Part shown: positions 42,811-51,398 of the stretch, piece after piece
How positions within the stretch are numbered: the first letter of the stretch is position 1
How the letters are laid out: every line of letters begins with the position of its first letter
Translations under genes and position numbers: made by a program
Notes under the pieces: generated by a model
The model's database searches: none
What the model saw: only the letters and a program-made list of their open reading frames with translations
What the model was told of the DNA's origin: nothing
DNA from: Yinghuangia aomiensis
Lineage (GTDB): Bacteria; Actinomycetota; Actinomycetes; Streptomycetales; Streptomycetaceae
Assembly: GCF_039542225.1 (NCBI RefSeq)
Contig: NZ_BAABHS010000011.1
Location: 124,001 to 188,000, forward strand
Direction of reading: 5' to 3'
DNA length: 64,000 nt

Positions 42811-43263
42811 TTGACTGCGTTGCGTACGCATCGGCACGGAGGCCAGGGGCACCAGGGACGGGTCCGCTGGGCGGCCCTTCTGACGAGTGTGGTCTTCGGG
42901 TTCGCGGTGCTCGGCACCGGCGCCGCTGCCGCGGCTCCCGCCGAGAGCACGGCGGTTGCCGCATCGGCTGTGTCGCCGGGGGGTGCCGCACCGGCATCGG
43001 CTGCACAGGCCGCGGGAGCGTCCGACCAGCTCAAGGCCGGGGGCGCCAAGTCGAACGTGTCGAACTCCGACACGGTCAAGTCGGAGACCAAGTCCGACAA
43101 GGACAAGGCGGGCAAGAGCAAATCGGACAAGAGCAAGAAGAAGAAAAAGAAGAAGAAGTCCTGGTTCAAGAAGCTGGGGATCTTCGCGGTCCTGCTGGTC
43201 ATCGTGCTGATCGTGGTGGTCGTGGGGGTGATCTGGCTGATCGTCCGGGCGGTCAGGAACTGA
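42811..43263 (+). CDS. Membrane protein with polylysine segment
   Basis: A 150-residue protein. It has an N-terminal hydrophobic segment (WAALLTSVVFGFAVLGTGAAAA), a Ser/Ala region, a stretch dominated by Lys/Ser/Asp (KSETKSDKDKAGKSKSDKSK followed by eight consecutive lysines), then SWFKKLG and a strong C-terminal helix (IFAVLLVIVLIVVVVGVIWLIV). The TTG at 42811 is used because GGAAGAAAGG sits 4 bases upstream. AAG/AAA codons are packed together, unusual in this genome. The charged stretch might bind polyanions such as teichoic acids or nucleic acid. The family is unknown. Confidence 0.6.
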   Translation: MTALRTHRHGGQGHQGRVRWAALLTSVVFGFAVLGTGAAAAAPAESTAVAASAVSPGGAAPASAAQAAGASDQLKAGGAKSNVSNSDTVKSETKSDKDKAGKSKSDKSKKKKKKKKSWFKKLGIFAVLLVIVLIVVVVGVIWLIVRAVRN

Positions 43264-43326
43264 AGCAGTTCCGACGGTAACGATCGGGTCGGCCCGTAGG
43301 CAGGTGGGCCGACCGGCCAAGCGGTC

Positions 43327-43358
43327 GGCCGGGGAAGCGGATATCCCGCTTCCCGGCC
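43327..43358. terminator. Hairpin between convergent genes
   Basis: GGCCGGGGAAGCGG and CCGCTTCCCGGCC (one bulge) flank a short ATATC loop. It lies between the end of the Lys-rich gene and the end of the SARP gene and can serve both. Confidence 0.65.
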
Positions 43359-43428
43359 GGCCGTTTGTGCGTCACGGCTTGACGGGGAGACGGCGTGACG
43401 GTTCGTCGGAGTGGCCGTCGTGACCGCC

Positions 43429-46400
43429 TCAGACGACCGGCGCGCTGCCGAGTGAGGTCTCCCAACGCGCCGCAATCACCGCGGCGTTCGCCCGGTGTTC
43501 GGCGGCCGCGTCGGTGCGGCCGAGGAGATCGGCGAGGTCCGCGAGCGTGGCCGCGACCGGGCGCATCGCCAGCGTGAAGCCGGAGGACGGAGGAGGGGCG
43601 TCGCGGTACGGCAGGAGGATGTCGTACAGCTCCGCGGCGCCGTCGGTGTGCCCGATCGCGGTCATCGCGGTCGCCCGGAAGGTGGCGAACATCCGGAACA
43701 GGAAGTCCGTTTGGATCGGCCCGGCGATGCGGAGCAGTGCGCGGGCCTCGTCGGTGTGGCCGGCGGCAGCCAGGCACGCGGTCAGCAGGTCGTTGACGAA
43801 CGGGCCGTACTGGGAATGGAGTTCGCGGGCACGCGGTAGGACGTCCGCGAGGCGGCCTTGGCCCGCGGCGATCGCCGCGAGGGCGAGGTCCAGGAACCCC
43901 TCGGCGTGCGGGGAGCCTTGCCGGGCCATGCCCGCCGACGCTTCCCGGTAGAGCGCTTCGGCTTCGTCGAGCCGCCCGGCGATGTGCGCGAGGGTGGCCT
44001 GCGCACAGTCGGCCACCGCGGTCGGGCCCGGCATGCGGTGCGCCCGGGCCAGGTCGGCGCACGCGTCGACCAGCCGCCGGGCTTCCGGCACGTCGCCGAG
44101 GACGGCGACGGCGGACGCCTGTTCGAACAGGCCGTACCACAGGTGCACGGGCAGGTCGTGGTCGGTGGCGAGCGTGACGAGGTCCGCGGAGAGCCGGAGT
44201 TGCTCGTCGGCTTCGCGGTCGACGTCGTGTTCGCGCAGAATCGCGGCCAGGGCCTGGGCGTGGAGCGAGGCATCGGCCAAGTCGGCGGCGAGCGCCAGCG
44301 CTTCGCGGGCGGCGGCGCGCACCGTGGGGTCGCGGAGGTCGGAGAGTTCGGCGGCGTACGCGAGGAGGAGCCGGCAGCGGACCTCGGGTCCGGGAGCCGC
44401 CGCGGAGTCGTCGAGCAGGCGGCGCAGTTGGGCGAGGACGGGGGTGTCGACCATGCCGTACGGGCGGGTCTGCCACGGCGTGGGCTCGGTCCACGCCGTG
44501 AAGGCCGCGATGAGCAGGTCGTCGCGTCCGGCGGTGAGCGCGTGGTCGATCGCGGCGTGGCGGGTGGCGCGGGCGGCCATGATGGCGCCCGCGCGGAGCT
44601 GGGCTTGGAGCAGGCGGCCGAGGAGGTCGGAGCGCTGGTCGGGTGTGCCGCCGGTGCCGGGCTGTCGGTCGAACGCGGCCAAGGCGTGGGCGAGTTGGGA
44701 AGCCGCGACGTCGTACGCGTAGCGGCTTTCGGCGAGTGCGGCGGCGCGCAGGCAGTAGTCCAGCGCGCGGGCCGCGGTCGAGGGAGTGGCGGCACGCGCG
44801 AAGTGGTGGGCGAGCGCGGTGACGTCGGACGAGCCGAACGCTTCGAGGCTCGCCGCGATGCGGGCGTGCATACGGGCCGCCCGCAGGCGGCTCACGTCGG
44901 CGAGCAGCGTGTCGCGGACCAGCGCGTGGACGAACCGGACGCGCCCGGGTGCGGGTTCGGTGAGCAGCCCGGCGATGATCCCGGCTTCGAGGGCGGCGAG
45001 CACGGCGTCTTCGTCGACGTCGGCGGCATCCGCGACCACGTCGACGTCGGACTCCCGGCCGACCGCCGCCGCGAGCCGCAGGACCGCGACGGCCTGATCC
45101 GGCAGCCGGGCGAGGCGGCGGCGGAGCACGTCCCGGACCCCGTCGGGAACATCGGACAGAGCGACGAGCGCGCCTTCGCCGACCAGCAGTTGCGCGCTCT
45201 CGCGGACATAGAACGGGTTGCCGCCGGTGCGTTCGGCCAACGCGGCGACGGTCGCCGCGTCGACGGGCGGGGCTCCGGCGGCCCGCACGATCTCGGCGAC
45301 GGTGCCCGCCACGGCCTCGGCCGGGAGCCCGGGGAGCGCGACGCGGAGCGGGGACGTGCGGGCGAGCGCGGCGAGGGCGTCCGCGAGGCGGGCGTCGGCC
45401 TCGTCGGGGCGGTACGCGGCGACGACCAAGAGCCGGGTGCCGGAGGGAAGTTCGGTGAGTGTGGTGAGGAGCGCGAGGGTTTCCGCGTCGGCCCAGTGCA
45501 GGTCGTCGAGGAAGAGCGCCACCGGGCGTCGGTCCGCGGCGGCGGTGAGCCAGGCAAGCACGGCGCGGTGGAGGTGGAAGCGGCCGGCGGGGGCGTCGTT
45601 GTGGTGGATGCCGGCCGAGGGAGTGGAGTGGGCCGCGGTGTGGACCTCGGCTGGGGCTTCCGCCGGGGCTTTGCCGGCAGCGTCGGCGTCGGTCTCGCCG
45701 AGCAGGGGCGCGAGGATCGGGGCCAGTTGGGCGGGCGGAGGAGATACGGCGGCGATGGTCTGGAGCGCCTCGACCCACGGCCATGCCGGAGGAGCACCTT
45801 CGGCGTCGGTGGTTCGGCCGACGGCCACGAGCCAGTCGGGGTCCGCTTCGTCCGTGGCCAGGTGCGCGCCGAGTCGGCGGAGCAGGGCGGACTTGCCGAG
45901 GCCGGCCTCCCCGGTGAGGAGAGCGAAGCCGGGGCCCGCGACGAGGGCGCGGTCGGCAGCCGCGGCGAAGTTCCGGAGTTCGGTGTCGCGGCCCAGGAAG
46001 GCGGCCGGGGGAGAGGCCTGGGGTGTCCGGTCGGGAGCGGCCGGCGGTTCGGGGCTGTTGCGGACGGCGTGGGGCACGGCGGATTCGGTGGCCGGCGCGC
46101 GACTGCCGGATCCGGGGGTGCCGTTCCGTGGCGGCCGGGTGGCGGGACGCTCCGGACCCGCGGCACGCCCCGCCGACGTGGCGGTGCGCAGCACCTCCGC
46201 GTCCTGCGTCAGCACGGCCTCCTCCAGCGCCACCAACGCGGGCCCCGGGTCCAATCCGACCTCGTCCGCGAGCACCGCACGGGCGCGGCGCAGCGTCGCC
46301 AGCGCGTCCGCCTGGCGGCCCGCCGCCCACAGCGCCAGCGCGTGCAGCCGCCAGCCTTCCTCCCGCAACGGCTCGTCCCGGGTGAGGATCTCCGCGTCGG

Positions 46401-46950
46401 CGACGGACAGCGCGGCGTCGCCCCCGCGCAGCTGCGCGGCCACCCGCAACTCGCGGGCCACGACCCGCAGCTCGGCGAGCCGCAGGACCTCGGCCGCGGC
46501 CCACGGATCGTCGGCGAACTCCGCGTACGCCGGTCCCTGCCACAGTTCCAGCGCCTCGGTGAGCTGCCGCTGCGCCGCGTGCGGGTCGGTTTCGTGTGCG
46601 GCGCGGGCTTCGTCGAGCAGACGTTCGAAGCGCCACGCGTCGACGGCGCCGTCGGGGAGGTGGAGGGCATACCCGGGCGGCGAGCTGACCAGCAGCTTGG
46701 CCGGGGTGCGCGGGGCGCGTCCGGGTTCGAGCAGACGGCGCAGATTGGACACGTACGCCTGAAGCGACGTCACCGCCTGTGCGGGCGCGGCCTCTTGCCA
46801 CAGATCGTCGACGAGCCGGTCGACCGACACGACCTGCCCGCGCGCCGCGATGAGCCGCGCGAGCACGGCGCGCTGACGCCGGCCGCCGAGCGGTACGGCT
46901 TCCCCGTCCCGCTCCGCGGCGCAGGACCCGAGCACGCGTATGCAGATCAT
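43429..46950 (-). CDS. SARP/BTAD-AAA giant transcriptional regulator
   Basis: A 1173-residue regulator. A winged-helix domain (about 1-100; GGRRQRAVLARLIAARGQVVS, SLQAYVSNLRRLL) is followed by a bacterial transcriptional-activation domain (about 105-255). A Pro/Ala linker of 60 residues precedes an AAA/NACHT-like ATPase with Walker A GEAGLGKS (347-354) and Walker B VALFLDDLHWAD. The second half is a long array of TPR-like helices. AfsR and large SARP regulators have this plan and switch on antibiotic clusters or differentiation. No biosynthetic cluster is adjacent, so its targets are elsewhere. The ATG at 46950 has no clear ribosome binding site. Confidence 0.92.
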   Translation of the reverse strand: MICIRVLGSCAAERDGEAVPLGGRRQRAVLARLIAARGQVVSVDRLVDDLWQEAAPAQAVTSLQAYVSNLRRLLEPGRAPRTPAKLLVSSPPGYALHLPDGAVDAWRFERLLDEARAAHETDPHAAQRQLTEALELWQGPAYAEFADDPWAAAEVLRLAELRVVARELRVAAQLRGGDAALSVADAEILTRDEPLREEGWRLHALALWAAGRQADALATLRRARAVLADEVGLDPGPALVALEEAVLTQDAEVLRTATSAGRAAGPERPATRPPRNGTPGSGSRAPATESAVPHAVRNSPEPPAAPDRTPQASPPAAFLGRDTELRNFAAAADRALVAGPGFALLTGEAGLGKSALLRRLGAHLATDEADPDWLVAVGRTTDAEGAPPAWPWVEALQTIAAVSPPPAQLAPILAPLLGETDADAAGKAPAEAPAEVHTAAHSTPSAGIHHNDAPAGRFHLHRAVLAWLTAAADRRPVALFLDDLHWADAETLALLTTLTELPSGTRLLVVAAYRPDEADARLADALAALARTSPLRVALPGLPAEAVAGTVAEIVRAAGAPPVDAATVAALAERTGGNPFYVRESAQLLVGEGALVALSDVPDGVRDVLRRRLARLPDQAVAVLRLAAAVGRESDVDVVADAADVDEDAVLAALEAGIIAGLLTEPAPGRVRFVHALVRDTLLADVSRLRAARMHARIAASLEAFGSSDVTALAHHFARAATPSTAARALDYCLRAAALAESRYAYDVAASQLAHALAAFDRQPGTGGTPDQRSDLLGRLLQAQLRAGAIMAARATRHAAIDHALTAGRDDLLIAAFTAWTEPTPWQTRPYGMVDTPVLAQLRRLLDDSAAAPGPEVRCRLLLAYAAELSDLRDPTVRAAAREALALAADLADASLHAQALAAILREHDVDREADEQLRLSADLVTLATDHDLPVHLWYGLFEQASAVAVLGDVPEARRLVDACADLARAHRMPGPTAVADCAQATLAHIAGRLDEAEALYREASAGMARQGSPHAEGFLDLALAAIAAGQGRLADVLPRARELHSQYGPFVNDLLTACLAAAGHTDEARALLRIAGPIQTDFLFRMFATFRATAMTAIGHTDGAAELYDILLPYRDAPPPSSGFTLAMRPVAATLADLADLLGRTDAAAEHRANAAVIAARWETSLGSAPVV

Positions 46951-47156
46951 CGTGCGGTCATGCTACGCAGCGGGAGCGGTGCGGCCGGTGCCGGCTGCGT
47001 TCCGTGGACGTGTGCGCCGTGGACTCGCCCGCGCTCCGGACGGACAGGTGCTGCATGGGTCTCGTGGCCCGGTTTCCGGGCGTGTCCGAGCAACCAAGTC
47101 CGCACTCCAAGCCGCTTCCAAGTCCCTTCCATGCGCCCCCGGCCAAGCTTCATGCC

Positions 47157-47858
47157 ATGGAAAACACCAACGCCGCCAAGGCGCAGCAGACCACCACCGC
47201 CAACGACACCACCGCCACCATCGACACCCACGGGATGACCGTCATCCACCGCGGACTCCGCCGCGAATCGCGCCTCCTCGCCCAACTGGTCTCCGAGGTC
47301 GCCCCCGGCGACACCGCCCGCGCCGCGGTCCTGGCCGCCCACCTGCGCGACTACCTGATGGGCCTGCACAACCACCACCACGGCGAAGACGAGCACCTGT
47401 GGCCCGCGCTGCTGTCCCGCGTCGACTTGGAGACCGACCTCGTGCTGCGCATGGAGGCGCAGCACGAGCGGATCGCCGCGTCGATGACGCGCGCCGAGGC
47501 CGCACTGCCGGCCTGGGAGTCGGGTGCCGGCGAGGACGCCCGCGACGCCCTCGTGGCCGCGCTGGTCGACCACCGCGCCGTCCTCGTCGAACACCTGGAC
47601 GAGGAAGAGACCGAACTCCTGCCCCTCGCCGCCCGCCTCGTCACCCAGCGCGAGTGGGACGCCATGGGCGAGCACTTCCAGAACGCCACGCCCAAGCCCA
47701 AGTTGCTCCTGTTCCTCGGCATCACCCTCGAGGAGGCCACCCCCGAAGAGCGCGCGGCCATGCTCGGCGGCCTGCCGTGGTTCGCCCGGGGCCTCTGGTA
47801 CGCGATCGGGCGGCCGCAGTACACGCGGCACATGCGCGCGGTTCGTGGTGCGGCTTGA
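47157..47858 (+). CDS. Hemerythrin-domain protein
   Basis: A 233-residue protein with a hemerythrin-like four-helix domain. His and Glu residues of a di-iron site are visible in order: MTVIHRGLRRE, YLMGLHNHHHGEDEHLW, EAQHERI, and LVDHRAVLVEHLDEEETELLP. The C-terminal 70 residues (GEHFQNATPKPKLLLFLG, then GGLPWFARGLWYAIG) resemble other actinobacterial members. These proteins sense or scavenge O2, NO or peroxide, or repair Fe-S clusters. It starts at the ATG at 47157, divergent from the SARP regulator. Confidence 0.88.
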   Translation: MENTNAAKAQQTTTANDTTATIDTHGMTVIHRGLRRESRLLAQLVSEVAPGDTARAAVLAAHLRDYLMGLHNHHHGEDEHLWPALLSRVDLETDLVLRMEAQHERIAASMTRAEAALPAWESGAGEDARDALVAALVDHRAVLVEHLDEEETELLPLAARLVTQREWDAMGEHFQNATPKPKLLLFLGITLEEATPEERAAMLGGLPWFARGLWYAIGRPQYTRHMRAVRGAA

Positions 47859-48002
47859 GCGTGGAGGAGACCGGGTGGGAGGTCGGCCGCATCGTCGGCC
47901 TTGTCCGCCTGCGGACCAACCGCACCTCCTCCCCGGAGTACGGCTCCGGGCCGTGGCCACCGGCTCTTCCGCGTGTCCGGCGCGCATGCGACACTCCGGC
48001 CC

Positions 48003-48662
48003 ATGCTCGGTGTCGTCGACCTGCCCACCTACCTCGTGGGCCTTGTGCTGATCATCCTGCTCCCGGGGCCGAACTCGCTGTATGTGCTGTCGGTCGCCGC
48101 CCGCCGCGGCGTGCGGTCCGGCTACACCGCCGCCGCGGGCGTGTGGTGCGGCGACACGGTGCTGATGACGCTGTCCGCAGCGGGTGCGGCGTCGCTGCTC
48201 AAGGCCAACGACGTGCTGTTCTCGATCGTCAAGTACACGGGTGCGGGCTACCTGAGCTGGCTGGCCTTCGGCATGCTGCGGGCGGCGTGGGGAATGTGGC
48301 GGACGCGGCGGGAGCGGCTGGAGGAAGCGGCGTCGGCGTCTCCGGAAGCGGTGGACGCGGCGGAGCGGCCCTTCCGGCGGGCGTTCGTGATCAGCCTGGT
48401 CAATCCCAAGGCGATCCTGTTCTTCGTCGCGTTCTTCGTGCAGTTCGTCGACCCCGGGTACGCGTATCCGGCGTTCTCGTTCGTCGTGCTGGGGGCGTTC
48501 GCGCAGCTGGCCAGTGCGCTGTACCTCAGCCTGCTGATCTTCAGCGGCACGAAGCTCGCCGCGGCCTTCCGGCGCCGCCGGCAGATGTCGGCGTGTGCGA
48601 CGTCGGCGGTCGGGGCGCTGTTCCTGGGCTTCGCGGTGAAGCTGTCGCTGGCCGGCGCCTGA
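48003..48662 (+). CDS. LysE/RhtB-family amino-acid exporter
   Basis: A 219-residue membrane protein of the LysE family, close to the leucine exporter LeuE. It has the family marks LVLIILLPGPNSLYVLSVAARRG at the N-terminus and RRAFVISLVNPKAILFFVAFF in the middle, with about six helices. It would export amino acids or similar metabolites. It ends 90 bases before the clpP3 start; the PopR-type operator lies between. Confidence 0.9.
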   Translation: MLGVVDLPTYLVGLVLIILLPGPNSLYVLSVAARRGVRSGYTAAAGVWCGDTVLMTLSAAGAASLLKANDVLFSIVKYTGAGYLSWLAFGMLRAAWGMWRTRRERLEEAASASPEAVDAAERPFRRAFVISLVNPKAILFFVAFFVQFVDPGYAYPAFSFVVLGAFAQLASALYLSLLIFSGTKLAAAFRRRRQMSACATSAVGALFLGFAVKLSLAGA

Positions 48663-48692
48663 CGCCGTCCGGCGGTCGCGCTGCTGTGAGCG

Positions 48693-48711
48693 GATCTGCC
48701 GAGGGCAGATC
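48693..48711. promoter_or_regulatory. PopR-type operator upstream of clpP3
   Basis: GATCTGCC-GAG-GGCAGATC is a perfect palindrome containing TCTGCC-N3-GGCAGA. That motif is established as the PopR binding site controlling clpP3-clpP4 in Streptomyces. It lies 41 bases upstream of the clpP3 start, and a popR-like gene is present at 50648. Confidence 0.8.
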
Positions 48712-48751
48712 TGCTTGAGCCGTGTTTCCGCCGCGGCGCAGGGTGGAGGGC

Positions 48752-49411
48752 ATGAGCGACGACTCGAAAGCCCCGCTGTTCCATCCGCAAGCGCGGCGCG
48801 AACTGTACGCGCAGCGCGTCCTCGTCCTCGACGGCCCGCTCGACGACGACAACGGCACGCTGCTGGCGACCCAGCTGATCACGCTGGCGGCCGAGGACCC
48901 GAGCGCCGACATCGCGCTGTGGATCCACTCCCCGGGCGGTTCGGTCCCGGCGATGCTGGCGATCCGCGACACGATGCGGCTGGTGCCGTGCGACGTGTCC
49001 ACGCTGGTGCTGGGGATCGCCTACAGCGCCGGTCAGTTCCTGCTGTCCTCCGGAACCCCCGGCAAGCGCCGGGCCATGCCGCACGCCCGGGTGCTCATGC
49101 ACCAGGGCTCCGCGGGCATCGCCGGGACCGCCGTCGACATCGAACTCCAGGCCAACGACCTGCGGCACACCCGCGACACCGTCCTCGGCCTGATCGCCGA
49201 AGACACCGGCCAGCCCATCGACCGCGTCTTCGAAGACTCGCTGCACGACCGGTGGTACACCGCCCGGGAAGCCCTCGAGTACGGCTTCGTCGACGGCATC
49301 GTCGAGTCGTTCGCGGAGATCGCCCCGCGCGGCTCGCGGCGCATCGGACCGGACGCGGGATTCCAGGCAGTTCAGCCGACCGAGGCGCCCCAGGCAGGAG
49401 CAGCACGATGA
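48752..49411 (+). CDS. clpP3: ClpP3-type protease subunit
   Basis: A 219-residue ClpP. The catalytic triad can be read: Ser92 in GIAYSAGQFLLSSG, His117 in RVLMHQGSAG, Asp166 in HDRWYTAREALEYG. The substrate loop IHSPGGSVPAMLA is normal. The ATG at 48752 has GGAGG upstream. It is the first gene of a coupled clpP3-clpP4 operon. In streptomycetes this second ClpP pair is made only when the ClpP1/P2 pair is compromised, under PopR. The tail after EIAPRGSRR is long (about 25 residues) and low in complexity. Confidence 0.92.
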   Translation: MSDDSKAPLFHPQARRELYAQRVLVLDGPLDDDNGTLLATQLITLAAEDPSADIALWIHSPGGSVPAMLAIRDTMRLVPCDVSTLVLGIAYSAGQFLLSSGTPGKRRAMPHARVLMHQGSAGIAGTAVDIELQANDLRHTRDTVLGLIAEDTGQPIDRVFEDSLHDRWYTAREALEYGFVDGIVESFAEIAPRGSRRIGPDAGFQAVQPTEAPQAGAAR

Positions 49412-49995
49412 GCACGTACACGATCCCGAACGTCATCACCCGCAACTCGCGCGGCGAGCGCATCATGGACGTCTACTCGCACCTGCTCGCCGAGCGCGTC
49501 ATCTACCTCGGCACGGGCATCGACGCGGGCGTCGCCAACGCGCTGGTCGCACAACTGCTGTTCCTGGAAGCCGACAACCACGAGCAGGACATCCAGTTCT
49601 ACATCAACTGCGAGGGCGGCGACCCGAGCGCGATGCTGGCTGTGTACGACACGATGCGCTACGTCCGCTCCGAGATCGCCACCACCTGCGTCGGCCAAGC
49701 CGTCGCCGTCGGCGCGGTCCTCCTCGCCGCCGGCGCCCCCGGCAAGCGCGCCATCCTCCCGCACGCCCGGGTGGTCCTCCACCAGCCGGCCGCCCAGGGC
49801 CGCGGCGCGATCCCGGACCTGATCCTCCAAGCCGACGAGGTCGTCCGGGTGCGGTCCGACATCGAGAACATCCTGTCCCGACACACCGGCCAGACCACGG
49901 CGGACCTCCGCGCGGACACGGACCACGACCGGGTGTTCACGGCGGCGGGGGCGAAGGACTACGGGTTGGTGGATGTGGTGATCGAGGAGAGGTGA
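49408..49995 (+). CDS. clpP4: ClpP4-type subunit with catalytic Ser replaced by Ala
   Basis: A 195-residue ClpP homologue coupled to clpP3 (ATGA overlap). The active-site strand reads CVGQAVAVGAVLLAAG. The residue that should be serine (as in GQAASMG) is Ala100, codon GCC at 49705-49707. His125 (VVLHQP) and Asp174 (DHDRVFTAAGAKDYG) are kept. The IN(S/C)xGGDPSAM loop is also unusual (INCEGGDPSAM). By homology it still folds as a ClpP and should assemble with ClpP3, but it cannot cleave peptides by the usual mechanism. It may be a structural subunit like plastid or cyanobacterial ClpR. Confidence 0.92.
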   Translation: MSTYTIPNVITRNSRGERIMDVYSHLLAERVIYLGTGIDAGVANALVAQLLFLEADNHEQDIQFYINCEGGDPSAMLAVYDTMRYVRSEIATTCVGQAVAVGAVLLAAGAPGKRAILPHARVVLHQPAAQGRGAIPDLILQADEVVRVRSDIENILSRHTGQTTADLRADTDHDRVFTAAGAKDYGLVDVVIEER

Positions 49996-50085
49996 GGGGC
50001 CGGCCGCGGGGGGAGACGGGTTGTCCAGGGCGGCGCGGGAGCGGTGGCAGGATGACGGCTTCGACTGCCCCGAGAGGCCGCCCTG

Positions 50086-50610
50086 GTGCCCACCCCCGCC
50101 GACTACCTCGCCCTTGCGCAAACGGAGAGGGACGGCTCTGCCCTCCGGGGTCTCGCGCGGAGCCCGTACCCCTTCGTCTGGCAGGCCTTGGCCACCAACC
50201 CCCACACGCCGCCCGCCGTCCTCGTCGACTTGAGCAAAGCCCGCGACAGCGCCTGGAACGACAACCGGCTGCTTCGCCTCCTGGCGGAACACCCTTCCGC
50301 GAACGCCCGCATTCTTCGCGTCGTCCTCGATGCCGTGGCAGCGAAGCTCGAAGAGGGCGAACGGCCCTACGCAGCCGCGCCGGCACTCGCCGGCCGCCCG
50401 GAACTCGCACCGGAGGAGGTGGCAAGACTCGGGACGCTTCGGGGGCCTCCGCCCGCCTTCGCCGCGGGCCGGCCTTGCGGCTCGACACCCGCACCGAGTC
50501 GCCCGCGGATCACACTCGTGCGGCACCGGTCACGTGAACGAATCCACCTGCGTGCACGCCGACGTCCACGTCGCAAGTCGGCGGCGGGGGATTCTGCTGC
50601 AGGCGGATAA
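50086..50610 (+). CDS. LRV/HEAT-like repeat protein, possibly frameshifted
   Basis: A frame of 174 residues starting at GTG 50086. The first 115 residues look like short alpha-alpha repeats (LALAQTERDGSALRGLARSPYPFVWQALATNP, then LLRLLAEHPSANARILRVVL and ALAGRPELAPEEVARLG), as in leucine-rich-variant proteins. After VARLG the sequence becomes Pro/Arg-rich and unlike the family. In another frame, about 50444-50537 (ASARLRRGPALRLDTR) continues the repeat pattern. A frameshift near 50435 would explain this. It sits between clpP4 and popR but has no obvious link to them. Confidence 0.5.
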   Translation: MPTPADYLALAQTERDGSALRGLARSPYPFVWQALATNPHTPPAVLVDLSKARDSAWNDNRLLRLLAEHPSANARILRVVLDAVAAKLEEGERPYAAAPALAGRPELAPEEVARLGTLRGPPPAFAAGRPCGSTPAPSRPRITLVRHRSRERIHLRARRRPRRKSAAGDSAAGG

Positions 50611-50647
50611 GCGGTGGTGGGGGGCGTAGCGCGGCCTAGCATGAGGC

Positions 50648-51100
50648 ATGGCCGACTTCGCCGCAGACATCGCCACCGCGCCCGAGACGGTTGCAGCCGA
50701 GCAGGCTGTGCCGGACAAGGCCGTCCCGCGCGCGCCCGTTGCCGACCCCCGCCCGGCCGCCGCGCCGAGATTCCCCACCCGGGTCATCCGCCCCGCCGCG
50801 CCCGCGCGGGAGCCGCTGTGGCGGCACGCGCTCGGCGAGCAGTTCCGTGCGCTGCGCCACCAGCGCGGCGAGACGCTCGCGGAGACCGCGGCGCGCGCCG
50901 GGGTGTCGCCGCAGTACCTCTCCGAGGTGGAACGCGGCATCAAGGAGCCGTCGAGCGAGATGATCGCCGCGGTCGGCGGCGCCCTCGGCGTCGGCCTGGT
51001 CGACCTCACCCTCGCGGTGGCCGACCGCGTCCGCCGGACTTACCCGACGGCTCAGGCCGGCGCCGCGGTGGGCCGGACGGCGTTCGCGCTGGCGGTCTGA
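50648..51100 (+). CDS. popR: PopR/ClgR-like XRE activator
   Basis: A 150-residue protein. An Ala/Pro-rich N-terminus of 55 residues precedes a helix-turn-helix (about 63-120): LGEQFRALRHQRGETLAETAARAGVSPQYLSEVERGIKEPSSEMI, the hallmark of ClgR/PopR regulators. PopR activates clpP3-clpP4 in streptomycetes and is itself destroyed by ClpP1/P2 through C-terminal alanines. Here the C-terminus is FALAV, a similar small hydrophobic ending. The location next to clpP3-clpP4 and the PopR-type operator ahead of clpP3 support the assignment. Confidence 0.82.
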   Translation: MADFAADIATAPETVAAEQAVPDKAVPRAPVADPRPAAAPRFPTRVIRPAAPAREPLWRHALGEQFRALRHQRGETLAETAARAGVSPQYLSEVERGIKEPSSEMIAAVGGALGVGLVDLTLAVADRVRRTYPTAQAGAAVGRTAFALAV

Positions 51101-51398
51101 CGCCCGCACGCGGCACCCGACGGGCGGCAACCCGGCAACCAAGCCGCGCGGCCGCGGTTTCCGACGCACCCCGTCGGAGCCGCGGCCTCGGCGCGCCGAC
51201 ACCGGCAAGCCGTCCCGCCGTACCCCCAAGCCCATCCCCGCCCGCCGCTGCTTCACCCCGGCGAACCGATTCCCCGGATCTCGCGTGTACCTCCACGGGG
51301 CCGTTCCGGGTGGCGCGGCCGGGGGTGTGACTGGCACGTGGTCCCCTGCGCAGCAGCCGGTGCGCGGGGTGGGCACGTGCCTGGGTAAGGGGGCAGGG

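Noticed and set aside
43858..47238. A 1126-codon plus-strand open frame
   Set aside because: It is antisense to the SARP regulator, whose domains are unmistakable.
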